DNA of 64,000 nucleotides from Thauera butanivorans NBRC 103042 (GTDB taxonomy: Bacteria > Pseudomonadota > Gammaproteobacteria > Burkholderiales > Rhodocyclaceae): assembly GCF_001591165.1 (NCBI RefSeq), contig NZ_BCUG01000032.1:1-64000 (forward strand). The letters are read 5' to 3'. Positions within the stretch are counted from its first letter, which is position 1; the number at the start of each line of letters is the position of its first letter. The notes under the pieces are model-generated. The model saw only the letters and a list, made by a program, of their open reading frames with translations. It searched no databases and was not told where the DNA came from. The translations under genes and the position numbers were made by a program. Positions 1 through 8,291 of the stretch are shown in pieces.

Positions 1-654
1 CTGAAGCTTCATAAAGTCGTATGCGAACTCTCCCAAGCCAACTCGTCCTCGCTTTGCCCACTCCCAAGCATCACGATTGGCTAATGCTTCTTCCACCTGA
101 TAAATACGATGGTGGCGAAAAGCGCGTTTCAGTGGGTTGTATAGCGCACGTCCAATCTTGGCTTCGACTGAAAGTGCGTAGAGATCGAATTTGAAGTGAA
201 AGCGTTCATGCTCTCGAAGGAATTCGTATGCTAACCGTAGTGACGACCCATACCCCGGATAAACAGTTTCAATTAATTCCTTTACCCGGTTTACACCATG
301 CTCAAGATAGAAAATTCCCCATTTTCCGGGATAGGGGCGAGCGGCAATGTATCGACGTGATTTGTAAAAGGCGTAGACGTCGAGACCGGCTTCCCTAATT
401 CCACCGTCGAGTAGATCACGCTCATCACCGCCAATAGGCGGTGTCTCTCTGTCGGCAAGACGTCTGGTGAGAACCTCAACCATCCATCTGTCTTCGACGG
501 AAATTAGATAATCGTCGTCACTGGCAATCTTAGCCGGGTCGAAACCATCGTGCTCAGGATACTCTGGCCGCGGGAGATCTTGATCTGAGAGATCAGGTTG
601 CGTTGGAATTCGGCTTGATGCTTCTTCAAAATAGCGATCAAGGATATTTGACAT
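1..654 (-). CDS. Hypothetical protein with HExxH motif, partial (C-terminus outside window)
   Basis: The frame is open from an ATG at 654 down to base 1, giving 218 residues with no stop. I do not recognise the family. Around residue 150 the protein reads REHERFHF, which contains HERFH and so matches the HExxH zinc-metallopeptidase signature, followed by an acidic/aromatic helix. AGGGG lies just upstream of the ATG. It sits 74 bp downstream of the HEPN-like gene on the same strand, so the two probably form one transcript. Base composition is less GC-rich than the core genes, suggesting accessory DNA. A protease role is inferred from the five-residue motif only. Confidence 0.6.
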   Translation of the reverse strand, partial: MSNILDRYFEEASSRIPTQPDLSDQDLPRPEYPEHDGFDPAKIASDDDYLISVEDRWMVEVLTRRLADRETPPIGGDERDLLDGGIREAGLDVYAFYKSRRYIAARPYPGKWGIFYLEHGVNRVKELIETVYPGYGSSLRLAYEFLREHERFHFKFDLYALSVEAKIGRALYNPLKRAFRHHRIYQVEEALANRDAWEWAKRGRVGLGEFAYDFMKLQ

Positions 655-728
655 CTGCAACCCCTGTTGATTGGTGTTCTAGAGCCTGAGTTAAGCCGTA
701 TCGCAAAGCGGCGTCGGCTTGAATGAAT

Positions 729-1160
729 TTACTCGACAAGCTTGCGTGCCAGTGCTTGAAGATGTCTTAGGGATGGAAAACGCGAATAACCAGTAAGAGC
801 ATCCTCTGGCTCGAAATACTCAAACTGTTTCCCGTCGTAAATCTCACTTGCCTTCTTCAGCAATTTCCACTCATCTTCGGAAAGAATTCTATATTCATTT
901 GGAAGTTCTTCATATGCCTTGAAAATGTCATGCCCATACCTATATTTAACTTCTGGCTGACCCATTTTATTGAGATGAATAGACTTGATGGCTAGCTCAA
1001 TAGCACGACAGAGCAAGAAATAACGAGCAGGCGAAAAACCATTGCCGGAATAATCCGCTTCGCACTGAAGGTAATGAGCAGCCCATTTCTCAAATGCATC
1101 AGGGGCTAGATCAGCGTTAACTCCTTGCCGTCTCAATTTTGCCGACTGCAGATTGCTCAC
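729..1160 (-). CDS. HEPN-like domain protein
   Basis: A small helical protein of about 143 residues. It has a HEPN-like pattern: an Arg/Glu helix (FLLCRAIELAIKSIHL) and a later YGHDIFKAYEEL segment. HEPN proteins are often RNases or nucleotidyltransferase partners in toxin-antitoxin and defence systems, but no clear RxxxxH catalytic motif is visible. I chose the GTG at 1160 because GGGAAG precedes it by 4 nt. A longer in-frame GTG at 1184 has no ribosome binding site and abuts the palindromic repeat. It lies upstream of the HExxH protein in the same orientation. Confidence 0.55.
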   Translation of the reverse strand: MSNLQSAKLRRQGVNADLAPDAFEKWAAHYLQCEADYSGNGFSPARYFLLCRAIELAIKSIHLNKMGQPEVKYRYGHDIFKAYEELPNEYRILSEDEWKLLKKASEIYDGKQFEYFEPEDALTGYSRFPSLRHLQALARKLVE

Positions 1161-1186
1161 AATGCTTCCCAACGTTTGTAGCACGA

Positions 1187-1269
1187 GTAGGATGGGTAGA
1201 GCGTAGCGAAACCCATCACCCCTGCTCCCCGCAAACGATGGGTTTCGCCTGCGGCTCTACCCATCCTAC
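1187..1269. repeat. Palindromic intergenic repeat (REP-like)
   Basis: Imperfect inverted repeat. The left arm runs from GTAGGATGGGTAGAG at 1187 to about 1217, and the right arm from GATGGGTTTCGCCTGCGG at 1237 to 1269. Half of the same motif recurs at 5612-5655. Similar GATGGGTTTCGC palindromes are common between genes in proteobacteria. Confidence 0.7.
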
Positions 1270-1313
1270 CCCGGCCGTGCGCGTCGTTCTCGAAGCACCG
1301 GTGCTTGATAGGC

Positions 1314-1390
1314 CATCTCGTCATACACAACTCCGCACCACCATACAGGCGCTACGCGATGAGGCTGTGTGAGTCGTGTATGACGAGATG
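1314..1390. repeat. 20-bp inverted repeat with 37-nt loop
   Basis: CATCTCGTCATACACAACTC at 1314-1333 pairs with 1371-1390 at 19 of 20 positions. No gene spans it. It could be a terminator or the end of a decayed mobile element. Neither is proven. Confidence 0.6.
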
Positions 1391-1623
1391 TCTCAAACCA
1401 CTTCGGCACGGCCGTTCGTTTCCAGCATAAGTATCGGGCCATGCCTATCGAATCAGATGTGAAGAAATTGGCAGTGCGGCGGATGGGCGCCACATCATGG
1501 CCCTGCATCCGAGTGCGGTGGCCCTGCCCCTGAAGCCCGACGATTGCAGCACACCAGCCTGGATGGACTTCAGGGTATGGAGAGCTACTATCACGAGGTA
1601 TTACTGTGTGATGAGGAGCCGCC

Positions 1624-1896
1624 ATGGCAACGTCTCTCAAGATCGACAACGCGCTGAAAGCTCGCGTCCAGCAACTCGCCAACCAGCGCCGCCGCTCGGC
1701 GCACTGGATCATGCTCGAAGCCATCCAGCAGTATGTCGAGCGCGAAGAATCCCGCGAGAGCTTCAAGCAGGAAGCCTTGGCCTCCTGGACTGCATACAAG
1801 GAAACTGGCCGTCACCTGACCGGGCAGGAAGTGCGCGACTGGTTGAACACCTGGGGCACCGATGATGAAAAGGCAGTGCCTGAATGCCACAGGTAA
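1624..1896 (+). CDS. Ribbon-helix-helix (CopG/ParD-like) antitoxin
   Basis: A 90-residue protein. The N-terminal 45 residues look like a ribbon-helix-helix DNA-binding fold: a short beta strand (TSLKIDNAL), then two helices with RRRSAHWIMLEAI. A charged C-terminal tail would bind the cognate toxin. GAGGAG at 1613-1618 precedes the ATG by 5 nt. The next ORF starts at 1884, overlapping by 13 nt, which is the typical antitoxin-toxin coupling. The toxin is cut short, so this antitoxin appears orphaned. RHH antitoxins normally repress their own promoter. Confidence 0.8.
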   Translation: MATSLKIDNALKARVQQLANQRRRSAHWIMLEAIQQYVEREESRESFKQEALASWTAYKETGRHLTGQEVRDWLNTWGTDDEKAVPECHR

Positions 1897-1956
1897 TCGT
1901 TACTGAAGCCGCAGCCGAAGGTTTGGAGCGATGCCGGCGGTTTCTAAACATTTCTT
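1884..1956 (+). pseudogene. Truncated RelE/ParE-type toxin remnant
   Basis: The first 21 residues (MPQVIVTEAAAEGLERCRRF followed by L) match the beta-alpha start of a ParE/RelE toxin. The frame then runs into unrelated sequence. The catalytic core and C-terminus are absent and the DUF3750 gene ends at 1957 on the other strand. A deletion probably joined these two. The remnant cannot encode an active toxin. Confidence 0.65.
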
Positions 1957-2844
1957 TCAAGGCTGTGATCCTGCCGGGACCGGCTCGGCGGAATTCGGCG
2001 CCGCCTCCGCCGTCGGCACGGCGTTGCCGAAACCCAGGCGGCCGATCAGCGGCAGGCGCAGCGCGGGGCGGTTCAGGTCGATGCCGAAGCTGAGCCCGAG
2101 CAGGTTGAACTCCAGGCCTTCCTCGATGCCGACCGTGACCCCGAGCAGGCCGTACAGCGAGGCCTGCCAGCCGGTGCCGGAAACCGCGCGCCCGACCGGA
2201 TGATCCAGCGGCCGCCAGTCCTTGCCGATCGCATTGGCCGGCATGTCGAGCTGCAGCGCCGGCACCTCGCGGCCGATGTGGGCGATGAAGGTATTGCTGT
2301 TGGGCCCGGGATAACTGCGGTAGGTGTCGGCATAGGGATAGGAGGCAACCGCGTCCTCGATGCGGTCGATCATCTCATCCACGCCCGCCCCGCGATGCTC
2401 GGCGAGCACCGTGGGCACGGCGCCGAACCACAGACCGTCGGCTACCGCATTGTTGCGCCTGACGACCGGGCCGCGGCTGCGGCCCCAGCCGGTCACTTCG
2501 TAGCGGGTGTAGGCGGTCTCGCCGCTGCGCTTGAAGATGATCCACGGATGGACGGCGAAATAGCCGCGCCAACCGTAGGTTGCGGCCGCATACACCTGCA
2601 CGATGGCGGTGTCGGCGAAGGCCGCCGGATCGGGCGCCAGGCCGGCGGAATGGCGCGGCAGCGCGCGCCAGCCGCGCCCGTCCATGCCTTCGGCGCGGGG
2701 CGGGTTCGCCAGGCTGATGCCCAGCGGCAGGACCAGGATGAGAGACAGGGCGAGGGCGATACGCTTGAACGGAGGCACGGCGGGGCTCGATGGAAACGGG
2801 GCGCACGGGTCGACAGACCGGCGCGCCGGCGGCGAGTTCGCCAC
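1957..2844 (-). CDS. DUF3750 domain-containing protein
   Basis: Up to 295 residues. A hydrophobic segment (RIALALSLILVLPLGISLA, about residues 28-46) is a signal peptide or anchor, so the protein is probably periplasmic or membrane-attached. The middle part carries the DUF3750 pattern: AVHPWIIFKRSGETAYTRYE, then the SYPGPNSNTF region. The biochemical role is unknown. The start is uncertain: an internal GTG (Val24 in PAVPPFKR) would place the signal peptide at the true N-terminus. It converges on the truncated toxin. Confidence 0.75.
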   Translation of the reverse strand: MANSPPARRSVDPCAPFPSSPAVPPFKRIALALSLILVLPLGISLANPPRAEGMDGRGWRALPRHSAGLAPDPAAFADTAIVQVYAAATYGWRGYFAVHPWIIFKRSGETAYTRYEVTGWGRSRGPVVRRNNAVADGLWFGAVPTVLAEHRGAGVDEMIDRIEDAVASYPYADTYRSYPGPNSNTFIAHIGREVPALQLDMPANAIGKDWRPLDHPVGRAVSGTGWQASLYGLLGVTVGIEEGLEFNLLGLSFGIDLNRPALRLPLIGRLGFGNAVPTAEAAPNSAEPVPAGSQP

Positions 2845-2879
2845 CGCCGGACGCGGTGCGGCTTCACGCCGGCCGGCCT

Positions 2880-2891
2880 AATGAAAATCAT
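2880..2891. promoter_or_regulatory. Candidate partial Fur box
   Basis: AATGAAAATCAT matches 11 of 12 bases of AATGATAATCAT, the centre of the Fur consensus. It lies 96 bp upstream of the TonB receptor start. Position and similarity suggest iron control; binding is inferred. Confidence 0.3.
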
Positions 2892-2987
2892 GAGGCCGCG
2901 CTCACGTTTTCCACGGCGACAGGAGCAGGCACAGGTTCTAGACTGCGGCCATCGCTGCCGCAAGAGCCGCCCGAGGAGACTTCGATC

Positions 2988-5084
2988 ATGGCCCCCCCCT
3001 TTTCACTCAGCCTGCCACGGCCCAAGCACCTGCACTGTGCCTTGCTGTGCACACTGGCGGCAACGTCCGCCGCCGCGGCCGACGCCGAACAGACGCTCGG
3101 CACGGTGGTCATCACCGGCAGCCGCGTCGAGGCTTCGTCCTTCGACATGCCGTATTCGATCGACGCCGTGCAACTCGGCGGCGCCGCAGAAGGCCTGCGG
3201 GTGAACGTCTCCGAAGTGCTCGGCAGCGTACCCGGCGTGGTGGTGCAGAACCGCCAGAACTACGCCCAGGACCTGCAGATCTCGGTGCGCGGCTTCGGCG
3301 CCCGCGCGGCCTTCGGCGTGCGCGGGGTGAAGCTGATCGCCGACGGCATTCCCGCCAGCAATCCGGATGGCCAGGGCCAGGCCGCCACCTTCAACCTCGA
3401 CACCGCCGAGCGCATCGAAGTGCTGCGCGGCCCCTTCGCCACGGTGTATGGCAACCATGCCGGCGGCGTCATCCAGTTGTTCTCGCGCGACGGCAAGGGC
3501 GCGCCGCGCATCCGCGGCAGCGTGTACGCCGGCGAGCACGGCACCTACAAGATCGGCATCGGCGCGGAAGGCGAAAAGAACGGTGTCGGTTTCGTGCTCG
3601 ACGCCTCGCGCTTCGAGACCGACGGCGAACGCCGCTACAGCGCCGCGCGCCGCGACCAGAGCTTCGCCAAGATCACGCTGGCGCCGGATGAGGACAGCAA
3701 GCTGACGCTACTGTTCAGCAGCCTGCACCAGCCCGACACCGAGGACCCGCTCGGCGTCACCTGGAACACCTACAAGCGCGACGCGCGGGGCGTCGAGCCG
3801 ATCGCGCTGCAGTACAAGACCCGCAAGTCGATCGACCACCTGCAGGGCGGCGCGGTGTACGAACGCCGCTTCGGCGAGGACCGGCTGCAGGTCCAGGCTT
3901 ACGCGGGACAACGCAGCGTCACCCAGTACCAGTCGATTCCCGTCGCCGCGCAGGCCAATCCCCGCCACGCCGGCGGCGTGGTCGATTTCGACCGCGAGTT
4001 CCACGGCATCGGCGCGCGCTGGATCATGCAGCGCGGGATCGGCGCCGGCAAACTGACCCTGACCACCGGCGTGGACTACGATCGCGCCGAGGACGACCGC
4101 CAGGGCTACGAGAACTTCGTCGGCAGCACTTTCGGCGTCAAGGGCCGGCTGCGGCGCGACGAGACCAACACCGTCACCAGTACCGACCCCTACGTGCAAG
4201 CCACCTGGCAGCAGGGCGGCTGGGACTGGTCGCTCGGCGTGCGCCACAGCAACGTGCGCTTCGAGGTGGACGACGATTACATCGTAGGCCCGAACGGCGA
4301 CGACAGCGGCTCGGTGCGCTACCGCAAGACCACGCCGGCCGTCGGTGTGCTGTGGCGCGCCACCCCACTGCTGAATTTCTATGCCAGTTTCGGCACCGGC
4401 TTCGAAACGCCGACGCTGGGCGAGATCGCCTACTCGAACTCCGGCGGCTTCAACCTCGGCCTGAAACCCTCGACCAGCCGCCAGTTCGAACTCGGCCTGA
4501 AGGCCTATGTCGGCGAGCGCACACGGCTCAATCTCGCCGCCTTCCAGATCAAGACCAGGGACGAAATCGTCAGCGCGGGCGCCATCGGCGGCCGCACCTC
4601 GTACAGGAACGCCAGCAAGACCCTGCGCGAGGGCCTGGAACTCGCGGTCGAGACCGAATTCACCGACAGGCTCAGCGCCCGCGGCGCACTGACGGTGATG
4701 CGCGCGATCTACGACGAATCCTTCAACACCGTCGACAGCGGCAACCGGATTCCGGGCGTACCCAGGGTTTCGGCCTGGGGCGAGCTGGCGTGGAAGCCGA
4801 TGGCCGGACTCAGCACCGCGCTGGAAGCGGTGCATCGCAGCGCGGTCGAGGTCAACGACAGCAACACCGGCAAGGCTGCGCCGTCCTACACGCTGCTCAA
4901 CCTGCGCCTGGTCGCGGAACAGCAATCCGGCCCCTGGACCTTCAGCCAGCTGCTGAGGCTGGACAACGTCTTCGACCGCAAGCACATCGCCTCGGTCATC
5001 GTCGGCGATGGCAACGGCCGCTTCTACGAACCCGGCCCGGGCAGAAATGTGTATGGTGGCGTACAGGCCAGCTACCGCTTCTGA
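2988..5084 (+). CDS. TonB-dependent outer membrane receptor
   Basis: 698 residues. A signal peptide covers about residues 1-31. The plug domain includes TLGTVVITGSR, SVRGFGARAAFG and IEVLRGPFATVYG. A 22-strand-type barrel follows and ends in the terminal aromatic ASYRF typical of outer membrane proteins. These receptors import ferric siderophores, metals or cofactors using TonB energy. The substrate cannot be told from sequence; the architecture is FecA/PupB-like without an N-terminal signalling domain. ATG 2988 is preferred over the longer frame from 2790 because GAGGAG lies 9 nt upstream and a proper signal peptide follows. A Fur-like box precedes it. Confidence 0.9.
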   Translation: MAPPFSLSLPRPKHLHCALLCTLAATSAAAADAEQTLGTVVITGSRVEASSFDMPYSIDAVQLGGAAEGLRVNVSEVLGSVPGVVVQNRQNYAQDLQISVRGFGARAAFGVRGVKLIADGIPASNPDGQGQAATFNLDTAERIEVLRGPFATVYGNHAGGVIQLFSRDGKGAPRIRGSVYAGEHGTYKIGIGAEGEKNGVGFVLDASRFETDGERRYSAARRDQSFAKITLAPDEDSKLTLLFSSLHQPDTEDPLGVTWNTYKRDARGVEPIALQYKTRKSIDHLQGGAVYERRFGEDRLQVQAYAGQRSVTQYQSIPVAAQANPRHAGGVVDFDREFHGIGARWIMQRGIGAGKLTLTTGVDYDRAEDDRQGYENFVGSTFGVKGRLRRDETNTVTSTDPYVQATWQQGGWDWSLGVRHSNVRFEVDDDYIVGPNGDDSGSVRYRKTTPAVGVLWRATPLLNFYASFGTGFETPTLGEIAYSNSGGFNLGLKPSTSRQFELGLKAYVGERTRLNLAAFQIKTRDEIVSAGAIGGRTSYRNASKTLREGLELAVETEFTDRLSARGALTVMRAIYDESFNTVDSGNRIPGVPRVSAWGELAWKPMAGLSTALEAVHRSAVEVNDSNTGKAAPSYTLLNLRLVAEQQSGPWTFSQLLRLDNVFDRKHIASVIVGDGNGRFYEPGPGRNVYGGVQASYRF

Positions 5085-5090
5085 ACCCGA

Positions 5091-5597
5091 GTGAACACGA
5101 CACGATTACTGCACCCCCGGTACCGGGATCTGCTCCGCCGCGGTACCGGGTTCTTTTTCGCCCTTTTCCTTGCCCTGCAGGCCGGCACGGCCGCGGCAGA
5201 GGCTGGTATCGTCACGCGGGAAATCGCCGGTGCCGAATTCGAGGACGTCGCCTTCGCACTCGTCGATGCGATCGCCGCCGAAGGCATCACGCCGCCGACG
5301 GTCAGCCAATTCGGCGACATGCTGCAGCGCACCGCGCCGGATCTCGGCCATTCGCCCGCGCTCTTCGACCAGGCCCGCATCTACACTTTCTGCAGCGCCA
5401 GCGCCGCCGCGCGCCTGAGCGCCGAATCGCCCCACCACATCGCCCTGTGCCCGCTGTCGATCGCGGTCTATCGGATCGCGGCCGACTCGCCGGAGGTCCA
5501 TCTCGGCTACCGCCGCAGCGCGTCGACGGCGGGTGGTGTGGCGGTCGATGCCCTGCTCGAGCGCATCGTGGATCGCACCGCCGAGTCGCTGCGCTGA
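5091..5597 (+). CDS. DUF302 domain-containing exported protein
   Basis: 168 residues from a GTG start 7 nt after the TonB receptor stop, so probably cotranscribed. Residues 1-36 form a signal peptide (FFFALFLALQAGTAAAEA). The rest matches DUF302, including QARIYTFCSASAAARL and ALCPLSIAVYRI, with two cysteines. The function of DUF302 proteins is not established. Its position suggests a periplasmic accessory to the receptor. Confidence 0.75.
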   Translation: MNTTRLLHPRYRDLLRRGTGFFFALFLALQAGTAAAEAGIVTREIAGAEFEDVAFALVDAIAAEGITPPTVSQFGDMLQRTAPDLGHSPALFDQARIYTFCSASAAARLSAESPHHIALCPLSIAVYRIAADSPEVHLGYRRSASTAGGVAVDALLERIVDRTAESLR

Positions 5598-5611
5598 CGC
5601 CACGCAGCGTC

Positions 5612-5655
5612 GATGGGTTTCGCCTGCGGCGCGACCTGCGCGGCCCGGCCCATCC
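5612..5655. repeat. Half copy of the GATGGGTTTCGC palindromic repeat
   Basis: GATGGGTTTCGCCTGCGG matches the right arm of the repeat at 1237-1269. It ends in CCCATCC but the middle has diverged. It lies just after the DUF302 gene. Confidence 0.55.
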
Positions 5656-5753
5656 GGCATTTGACGCGCAAGACGTCTCCACGCCCGACGCGAAAACCTC
5701 AACATTGCGGCGGTTAGAATGGAAGCCGCCCTGTGACCCGCCGGAGCCCACCG

Positions 5754-6251
5754 ATGCCGAACGCCGCCCGCCGCAATCCTCTTCACTGGCTGTCCTGCCT
5801 GCTGCTGTGCGTACTGACGCTGGCCGGTTGCGCCAGCCTGGCCCACCGCGAGCCGGTGCGCATCAACGTCGTCGGCCTCGAGCCGCTGGCGGGGCAGGGC
5901 ATGGAGATGCGTTTCACGCTGAAGCTGCGGGTGCAGAACCCGAACGACGCCGCGATCGACTTCGACGGTCTGGCGCTGGAGCTCGATCTCGACGGCAAGG
6001 CCTTCGCCACCGGCGTCAGCGACCAGCGCGGCACCGTGCCGCGCTTCGGCGAAACGGTGGTCAGCGTGCCGGTGAGCGTGTCGACTTCCGCGGTGCTGCG
6101 CCAGGCCCTCGGCATGATCGAGGGCCGCTCGATGACCGATGGCGTGCCCTACACCCTGCGCGGCCGGCTGGCCGGCGGCGTGCTGGGCAGCGTGCGCTTC
6201 TCGGACGAAGGCCGGCTGAACCTGCCCGACAGACTCAGGGCGCCGCGCTGA
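5754..6251 (+). CDS. LEA14-like (WHy domain) lipoprotein
   Basis: 165 residues from ATG 5754, with GGAG 7 nt upstream. A GTG at 5733 would add seven residues. The N-terminus is a lipoprotein signal with lipobox LAGC (CVLTLAGCAS). The mature part matches the LEA type 2 / water-stress-and-hypersensitive-response domain: RINVVGLEPL, a beta-rich core with LRVQNPNDAAIDFDGLALEL, and a late FSDEGRLNLP. Such proteins are periplasmic or outer-membrane lipoproteins of unclear role, often linked to desiccation stress. Confidence 0.8.
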   Translation: MPNAARRNPLHWLSCLLLCVLTLAGCASLAHREPVRINVVGLEPLAGQGMEMRFTLKLRVQNPNDAAIDFDGLALELDLDGKAFATGVSDQRGTVPRFGETVVSVPVSVSTSAVLRQALGMIEGRSMTDGVPYTLRGRLAGGVLGSVRFSDEGRLNLPDRLRAPR

Positions 6252-6305
6252 ACGCCACGCGCCGCCCCCTGTCCATCCGCCTGCACTGCTTCCGGCCCTC
6301 CGAGC

Positions 6306-7802
6306 ATGAATACCGCACCCTTCTTCGCCCCCGCCCTGTTCGACGATGCCGCCGCCGCCCTCGACCGCGTGCGCGAGATCCACGCTGCCAGCAGCCGCCA
6401 CCTGCGCGATGCGCTGCAGCGCTATGTCGCCGGCGAGGACATCGGCCAGCATGTGCGCGCCTGCTATCCGCTGGTACGGATCCGCAGCAACACCGTGGCG
6501 CGGGCGGATTCGCGCCTGTCCTACGGCTTCGTCGCCGGCCCCGGCGTGTATGAAACGACGCTGACGCGGCCCGACCTGTTCGCCGACTATTACTTCGAGC
6601 AGTTCAGCCTGCTGCTGCGCAACCACCAGATGCCGCTGGAAGTCGGCACCAGCACGCAGCCGATCCCGGTGCATTTCGCCCTCGCCGAAGATGACCATCT
6701 CGAAGGCCAGCTCGGCCCCGACCGCCGCCTGCTGCTGCGCGACCGTTTCGACCTGCCGGACCTGGGCGCGATGGACGACGGCATCGCCAACGGCACGTTC
6801 GAGCCCGGCCCCGGCGAACCGCATCCGCTGGCGCTGTTCACCGCAGCGCGGGTGGATTACTCGCTGCACCGCCTGCGCCACTACACCGGCACGCGGCCCG
6901 AGCACTTCCAGAACTTCATCCTGTTCACCAACTACCAGTTCTACATCGACGAATTCATCGAGCTCGGCCGCGAGCTGATGGCCGATGCCGCCTCCGGCCA
7001 CAGCTACGAAGCCTTCGTCGAGCCAGGCGAGGTGGTCACCCGCCGCCGCGGCCTGCCGCCCGGCGAGCGCGACGCGCTCGGTGCCGCGCCGCCGCGCCTG
7101 CCGCAGATGCCGGCCTACCATCTGGTGCGCGGCGACCGCAGCGGCATCACGATGGTGAACATCGGCGTCGGCCCGGCCAACGCCAAGACCATCACCGACC
7201 ACATCGCCGTGCTGCGGCCCCACGCCTGGCTGATGCTCGGCCACTGCGCCGGCCTGCGCAACAGCCAGCAACTCGGCGACTACGTGCTGGCCCACGGCTA
7301 CATGCGCGAAGACCACGTACTCGACGAGGAGCTGCCGCTGTGGGTGCCGATCCCGGCGCTGGCCGAAGTGCAGCTCGCGCTGGAAGCGGCGGTGGAGGAA
7401 ATCACCCGCTTGTCCGGCTACGAACTGAAGCACGTGCTGCGCACCGGCACCGTCGCCAGCACCGACAACCGCAACTGGGAGCTGCTGCCCTCGCGCGGCA
7501 TGGACAGCAGCCCGGAACGGCGCTTCAGCCAGAGCCGCGCGGTGGCGCTGGACATGGAGTCCGCCACCATCGCCGCCAACGGCTTCCGCTTCCGCGTACC
7601 CTACGGCACCCTGCTGTGCATCAGCGACAAACCGCTGCACGGCGAGATCAAGCTGCCGGGCATGGCCAACCAGTTCTACCGCGAACGCGTCGACCAGCAC
7701 CTGCGCATCGGCATCCGCGCGCTGGAACGCCTGCGCGAGCAGGGCATCGACCGCCTGCACAGCCGCAAGCTGCGCAGCTTCGCCGAAGTGGCCTTCCAGT
7801 GA
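6306..7802 (+). CDS. amn: AMP nucleosidase
   Basis: 498 residues, close to the usual 480-500. It hydrolyses AMP to adenine and ribose 5-phosphate, adjusting the adenylate pool. The N-terminal half is the AMN-specific domain. The C-terminal half is a nucleoside-phosphorylase fold with VNIGVGPANAKTITDHIAVL and, near residue 311, HCAGLRNSQQLGDYVLA. A DMESATIAANGFRFRVPYG segment near residue 418 supplies the ribose-binding Met-Glu pair. It stands alone between the lipoprotein and a 489-bp gene-free stretch. Cytoplasmic. Confidence 0.92.
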   Translation: MNTAPFFAPALFDDAAAALDRVREIHAASSRHLRDALQRYVAGEDIGQHVRACYPLVRIRSNTVARADSRLSYGFVAGPGVYETTLTRPDLFADYYFEQFSLLLRNHQMPLEVGTSTQPIPVHFALAEDDHLEGQLGPDRRLLLRDRFDLPDLGAMDDGIANGTFEPGPGEPHPLALFTAARVDYSLHRLRHYTGTRPEHFQNFILFTNYQFYIDEFIELGRELMADAASGHSYEAFVEPGEVVTRRRGLPPGERDALGAAPPRLPQMPAYHLVRGDRSGITMVNIGVGPANAKTITDHIAVLRPHAWLMLGHCAGLRNSQQLGDYVLAHGYMREDHVLDEELPLWVPIPALAEVQLALEAAVEEITRLSGYELKHVLRTGTVASTDNRNWELLPSRGMDSSPERRFSQSRAVALDMESATIAANGFRFRVPYGTLLCISDKPLHGEIKLPGMANQFYRERVDQHLRIGIRALERLREQGIDRLHSRKLRSFAEVAFQ

Positions 7803-8291
7803 CGTTTTCCGGCGGGCACCTCCCGGCAAGGCCCGCAAGCCGCCCATCACGAAAGGTGACAATTCCCGGCACTTGCGGCATGATTATTTTTCTTCAAACA
7901 AATCAAGGGCCAGGCGGGGCCGATAAAAACGGCTCCGCGCTATGAGTCAGCACTCCCTGTCGAACTCCGTTCCGCCCCCTTCCGAGCCGCCTCGCGCCGA
8001 GGATGAATCCTCGGCCGACGGCGACTCGACCGGGCGATCTTGCCCCGATCCAGCATCGCCAGCCACGGCCACCCACCGGTCGCCGTTGCGCGTCCCGCCG
8101 TATCCGGCCCGTCGGACGCACGCCCTCTCCCTGATGCAGGCCCCGCTCGCATGTCCTGCGCTGCGTGCCGCGCCGCGTGCCGAATTCCGCGCTGATTCCG
8201 GCGCCGGAATCGCTCCCCCAATGCCGTCGCTCACTGCATCCGCCCCGGCGCGGATGCACCCGCACGCCTGAACGCCGTACCGAACACTTCA
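7803..8291. other. 489-bp stretch without a convincing gene
   Basis: No clear terminator or RNA family seen. A 109-codon ORF (7942-8271) reads as low-complexity proline/alanine/arginine sequence without recognisable structure. An AT-richer patch at about 7880-7910 could hold a promoter for the downstream CorC-like gene. Confidence 0.4.

Larger units (their letters stand above)
1185..1623. other. Gene-poor accessory stretch
   Basis: 439 bp between the HEPN-like gene and the RHH antitoxin. It holds the REP-like palindrome, the 20-bp inverted repeat and about 230 bp in which I see no credible gene. Overlapping reading frames here look like chance ORFs. Confidence 0.5.

Noticed and set aside
5106-7862. 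918-codon minus-strand frame
   Set aside because: Antisense to the AMP nucleosidase, LEA14-like and DUF302 genes, which all have family motifs and ribosome binding sites. The translated sequence is low-complexity.
7942-8271. 109-codon plus-strand ORF before the CorC-like gene
   Set aside because: Composition is random-looking (Pro/Ala/Arg/Ser), there is no ribosome binding site, and overlapping minus frames look equally coding.
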